Made by a program: the position numbers and the translations under genes. A DNA stretch of 64,000 nucleotides, from the NCBI GenBank assembly GCA_964643325.1, contig CAZXSE010000001.1, positions 62,001 to 126,000 of the forward strand, in the 5' to 3' direction. This DNA comes from Fredricksoniimonas sp964643325 (lineage in GTDB: Bacteria; Omnitrophota; Gorgyraeia; Zapsychrales; Fredricksoniimonadaceae). Positions 60,796 through 64,000 of the stretch are shown in pieces (positions within the stretch are counted from its first letter, which is position 1; the number at the start of each line of letters is the position of its first letter). Under the pieces are notes generated by a model that saw only the letters and a list, made by a program, of their open reading frames with translations, was not told the DNA's origin and searched no databases.

Positions 60796-63234
60796 TTATA
60801 CTTTCCAGATGTCCCGGGCGTATTCCCGGATGGTCCGGTCGCTCGAGAACGGGCCCGCCTTGGCCACGTTGATGATCGAGGCGCGCGTCCACGCATCCCT
60901 GTCCTGATACAACGTTGAAACATCCGCCTGCGCGCGGCAATAATCCTCGAAATCCGCGCACAACATGAAAAAGTCGCCGCCATAGATCGTATTGAGCAGA
61001 GGATCAAAGAGCCCCGGCTGTCCGGGCGAAAAGAAATCATTCTCCATGAGCCGGAAGATCTCGCGCAGCTCGGGCGACTTCTTGATGAAATCGCGCGGCT
61101 TATATCCCTGCGCGCGCATGGTCAGGACCTGGTCGGCTTTCAATCCGAAAATGAAAATATCTTTCCCGCCGAGGCTCTGGGCCATCTCGATATTGGCGCC
61201 GTCATAGGTCCCGATGGTCAGCGCGCCGTTGAGCATGAACTTCATATTGCCCGTGCCGGAAGCTTCCATGCCGGCGGTCGAGATCTGCTCGGAAAGGTCC
61301 GCCGCGGGAATGATCTTCTCGGCAAGCGACACGCGGTAGTTCTCCATGAACAACAGCCGCAGTTTGTCGCGCACGGCGCGGTCCTGGTTGAGGACATTGC
61401 CCACGCTGGTCAGGAACTTAATAACGAGCTTGGCCAGATGATACCCGGGCGCTGCCTTGCCGCCGATGATGAAGGTGCGCGGCTGGATGAAAGCCCGCGG
61501 ATCGTTCTTCACCCTAAGATACTGGGACATGATGTACAGCCCGAACAGGAACTGGCGCTTGTACTCGTGCAGGCGCTTGACCTGAACGTCAAAGAGCGAA
61601 TCACGATTGACCACAATATCCGTGGTCTTAAGGATGTGCTCCGCCAGCGCGTTCTTGTTGGCCTGCTTGACCGCGCGCCAGCGGTCCATGAATTCTTTAT
61701 TATCCTTGTGCGCCATCAGCTTCTCAAGCTCGCTGAGTTCCGTCACCCACTTATCGCCGATCGTCGCAGTGATAAGCTCGGAAAGTTTCGGATTGGCCTT
61801 GAGCAGCCAGCGCCGCGGCGTGATGCCGTTGGTCTTGTTGTTAAAGCGCTCCGGCCACATCTCATAAAAGTCGCGGAACAGCTGCGACGTCAGAAGTTCG
61901 GAATGCAGGGCGGAAACACCGTTGATCGAAAAGCTCCCGATGATAGCGATATGCGCCATGCGCACCCTCTTGGGATCGCCCTCCTGGATGATGGACATGC
62001 GGCCCAGGCGCGCGCTGTCCCCGGGGAATTTCTTCGCGACCTCCTCGAGGAACCTGCTGTTCAGTTCAAAAGCGATCTCCAGATGCCGCGGCAGGACCTT
62101 ACCCATCAGCTCGACCGTCCAGCACTCCAGCGCTTCCGGCATGATGGTGTGGTTCGTGTAGGCAAAGGTCTGGCGCGTCACATCCCAGGCCTCGTTCCAG
62201 TCAAAACCCTCCTGGTCGATCAACACCCGCATCAGCTCCAGCACCGCCAGCGTCGGATGCGTATCGTTAAGCTGAATGCAAACTTTCTCGTGCAGCCGGT
62301 GCATGTCATTCTTGTCAGCCCGGTGGCGGCGGATGATATCAGCAATGGAGGCCGATGTGAAGAAGTGTTCCTGCTTAAGCCTGAGCTCCTTGCCCTGGCT
62401 CACATTGTCATTGGGATAAAGGACCTTCGAAATGCTCTCGGAAAAGATCTTCTGCTGGACCGCGTGCTCATAGTCCCCGTGATTAAAGTAATCAAAATCA
62501 AATTCGTCGTTCGCGCGCGCCGACCAAAGCCGCAGCGTATTGACCACATCGTTCTTGTAGCCGGGGATCGGAACATCGTAAGGCATGGCAACGACCGTCT
62601 CGGCGCCGACCCAGCGCGCACCGAACTGCGCCGACGGATCGATGTGGCCGTAAAAATTCACCTTGACCTGATATTCAGCGCGCGGGATCTCCCAGGGATT
62701 GCCGTTACGCATCCACTCGTCGGGTAATTCGACCTGCCAGCCATCCTTGATCTTCTGATTGAAAATACCGTAGTCATAACGGATCCCGTAGCCGTGCGCG
62801 GGAATGCCGAGGGTGGCCATGGAATCCAGAAAACACGCGGCCAGACGCCCCAAGCCGCCGTTGCCAAGGCCCGCGTCAAGCTCCTGCTCGCGGATCTCTT
62901 CAAGATTAATGTCAAGTTCACGCATGGCAACCGCGACATCCTTCTCGGTCCCCAGGTTGAACATATAATTCCCGAGCAACCGTCCGATCAGGAATTCCAT
63001 GGACAGATAATAAACACGGCGTTTGCCCTGCTGATGGTACGCGGTCTGGGTCTTCATCCAGCGGCCCACGATGCGATGCCGTACGGCAAGCGCCAGAGCA
63101 TGAAAATTGTCAAGGGATGTGGCCGTTTGGGCGTTCTTGGCCAAAGAAAACGTGCGGATGTCCTGAAAAGATGCCTGGATCTCTTCTTTCCCCAGGTCCT
63201 TGTTCGTACCCTGCGTATCAGTTGGTTTGAACAT
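60796..63234 (-). CDS. glgP: Glycogen/maltodextrin phosphorylase
   Basis: From the ATG at 63234 (GGGGAG five bases upstream; another ATG at 63270) the enzyme has 812 residues. It releases glucose-1-phosphate from alpha-1,4-glucan ends. Signatures include YYLSMEFLIGRLLGNYM, DAGLGNGGLGRLAACFLDS, NDTHPTLAVLELMR, TNHTIMPEALECW and the PLP-lysine site EASGTGNMKFMLNG. Length and order are normal for GT35. It heads the storage operon, with a good promoter about 70 bases upstream. Its product glucose-1-phosphate is also a substrate for the UDPGP domain encoded at 44778-48500. Confidence 0.97.
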   Translation of the reverse strand: MFKPTDTQGTNKDLGKEEIQASFQDIRTFSLAKNAQTATSLDNFHALALAVRHRIVGRWMKTQTAYHQQGKRRVYYLSMEFLIGRLLGNYMFNLGTEKDVAVAMRELDINLEEIREQELDAGLGNGGLGRLAACFLDSMATLGIPAHGYGIRYDYGIFNQKIKDGWQVELPDEWMRNGNPWEIPRAEYQVKVNFYGHIDPSAQFGARWVGAETVVAMPYDVPIPGYKNDVVNTLRLWSARANDEFDFDYFNHGDYEHAVQQKIFSESISKVLYPNDNVSQGKELRLKQEHFFTSASIADIIRRHRADKNDMHRLHEKVCIQLNDTHPTLAVLELMRVLIDQEGFDWNEAWDVTRQTFAYTNHTIMPEALECWTVELMGKVLPRHLEIAFELNSRFLEEVAKKFPGDSARLGRMSIIQEGDPKRVRMAHIAIIGSFSINGVSALHSELLTSQLFRDFYEMWPERFNNKTNGITPRRWLLKANPKLSELITATIGDKWVTELSELEKLMAHKDNKEFMDRWRAVKQANKNALAEHILKTTDIVVNRDSLFDVQVKRLHEYKRQFLFGLYIMSQYLRVKNDPRAFIQPRTFIIGGKAAPGYHLAKLVIKFLTSVGNVLNQDRAVRDKLRLLFMENYRVSLAEKIIPAADLSEQISTAGMEASGTGNMKFMLNGALTIGTYDGANIEMAQSLGGKDIFIFGLKADQVLTMRAQGYKPRDFIKKSPELREIFRLMENDFFSPGQPGLFDPLLNTIYGGDFFMLCADFEDYCRAQADVSTLYQDRDAWTRASIINVAKAGPFSSDRTIREYARDIWKV

Positions 63235-63302
63235 ACGGCTCCCCTGAACTGATTTCGAGTGATAAAGCATTGATCAAAAACAAGTTACATCTTTGAGTTA
63301 GA

Positions 63303-63330
63303 ATTATACGCAAAGACGTCCCTGCGTCAA
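63303..63330 (-). promoter_or_regulatory. Promoter of the glycogen/polyphosphate operon
   Basis: Minus-strand TTGACG (63325-63330), a 16-base spacer and a perfect TATAAT (63303-63308), about 70 bases upstream of glgP. Confidence 0.82.
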
Positions 63331-63351
63331 TCAAAATTACCCGTCCGCCCC

Positions 63352-64000
63352 TTATTTAAATACCGCGCCGGTCGAGGCCGATGTTACAAGCCGGGCGTAA
63401 CGGCCCAGATAGCCTGTCTTTTCTTTAGGCGGCATAAGGGTTTGCGTCTTTCTACGCTGAGCGATCTCCGCTTCGCTCAGTTTTACATTAACCGACTTCC
63501 CGGGAATATTGATCTCGATCTGGTCGCCATCATTAATATAGGCGATCAAGCCCCCAGCCGCGGCTTCCGGAGAAATATGGCCGATACAAGGCCCGCGCGT
63601 ACCCCCTGAAAAGCGCCCATCTGTAATGAGCGCAACGTGTTTGTTCAAGCCCATGCCCACAATGGCCGATGTGGGTGAAAGCATCTCGCGCATGCCCGGC
63701 CCGCCTGCCGGACCTTCATAACGGATGACCACCACATCACCTTTCACGATCTTGCCGCCCAAAATAGCTGCCATGGCATCTTCTTCGGAATTGAACACGC
63801 GCGCAGCGCCTGTAAAACACAGCATGTCCGTTTCCACCGCAGCCTGCTTCACGATGGCGCCTTCCACGGCGAGATTGCCGTAAAGCACCGCGATGCCGCC
63901 CTCCTTGTGTTCAGGGGTGTCCGGCGATTTGATGACCTCGGGGTCATAATACTTAACACTGCTCATGATCTCATGGGTGCTGCGGCCGCTAACCGTGATA
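63352..64000 (-). CDS. ilvD: Dihydroxy-acid dehydratase (C-terminal part, runs off window)
   Basis: The frame is open to the window edge and begins ITVSGRSTHEIM, so the internal Met at 63966 is not the start. About 216 C-terminal residues are visible. IlvD motifs are YGNLAVEGAIVKQA, RYEGPAGGPGMREML, ITDGRFSGGTRGPCIGH and VKLSEAEIAQRR. The enzyme dehydrates dihydroxy acids in valine, leucine and isoleucine synthesis; the iron-sulfur ligands lie mostly in the missing N-terminal part. It ends about 20 bases upstream of the glgP promoter and is probably a separate transcript. Confidence 0.95.
   Translation of the reverse strand, partial: ITVSGRSTHEIMSSVKYYDPEVIKSPDTPEHKEGGIAVLYGNLAVEGAIVKQAAVETDMLCFTGAARVFNSEEDAMAAILGGKIVKGDVVVIRYEGPAGGPGMREMLSPTSAIVGMGLNKHVALITDGRFSGGTRGPCIGHISPEAAAGGLIAYINDGDQIEINIPGKSVNVKLSEAEIAQRRKTQTLMPPKEKTGYLGRYARLVTSASTGAVFK

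Overview
The window looks like one GC-rich bacterial chromosome scaffold with two 100-N assembly gaps (2223-2322 and 12032-12131). Genes are packed tightly, most on the minus strand, with many ATGA and TGATG stop/start overlaps. The content is core metabolism. There are no phage, IS or CRISPR signs. Lineage is inference only. Two large exported proteins share an N-terminal module that I associate with Candidatus Omnitrophota (OP3). Fused storage genes, a divergent L27 and leaderless-looking promoters fit a deep-branching, poorly studied phylum, but no rRNA is present to settle it.

Layout. 1-4320: minus-strand pyr operon (pyrR-pyrB-pyrC-LOG protein-pyrK-half TauE-pyrD), headed by a sigma70 promoter, a PyrR-binding loop and an attenuator. 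4342-7240: L27-like protein, glmS, rsmI. 7261-10991: DsbA-like protein, S11 carboxypeptidase, extended TrmB, lipoprotein, deaminase. 11098-12230: UppP, tRNA-Glu and a repeat array interrupted by a gap. 12234-14664: modular exported protein 1. 14751-18506: plus-strand FIST/histidine kinase/GGDEF regulator operon. 18518-19579: ribulose-phosphate epimerase fused to a pilin-like and TSP1-like tail. 19612-19789: tRNA-Leu with promoter and terminator. 19799-27273: carA-carB-purF-pyrG operon, all glutamine amidotransferase enzymes or their partner.

27307-42960: nitrogen-assimilation region. A PG-binding lipoprotein and a GAF-GAF-ANTAR protein precede glnN (type III glutamine synthetase). The glnN leader carries two hexaloop-type hairpins, the second overlapping an intrinsic terminator, as expected for an ANTAR-controlled antitermination switch. 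A run without obvious terminators continues through nadE, a family 2 glycosyltransferase, gltB, gltD, a TPR lipoprotein, lnt and a Gln/Ala-rich exported protein.

42979-50237: a TMTC-like membrane glycosyltransferase with TPRs, a strong bidirectional terminator, modular exported protein 2 (UDP-glucose pyrophosphorylase plus nucleoside diphosphate kinase), a ROK kinase fused to an Mth938-like domain, and two long tandem hairpins. 50291-63330: a storage operon joining glycogen (glgP, glgB, GH57) to polyphosphate (ppx, ppk, CHAD, and a phosphoesterase-HD fusion). 63352-64000: the C-terminal part of ilvD.

The most promising novelty is the pair of exported proteins at 12234-14603 and 44778-48500. 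They share an N-terminal module and a C-terminal tail but carry different central cargo. The ANTAR-glnN switch, the Rpe-pilin-TSP1 fusion and the merged glycogen/polyphosphate operon follow.
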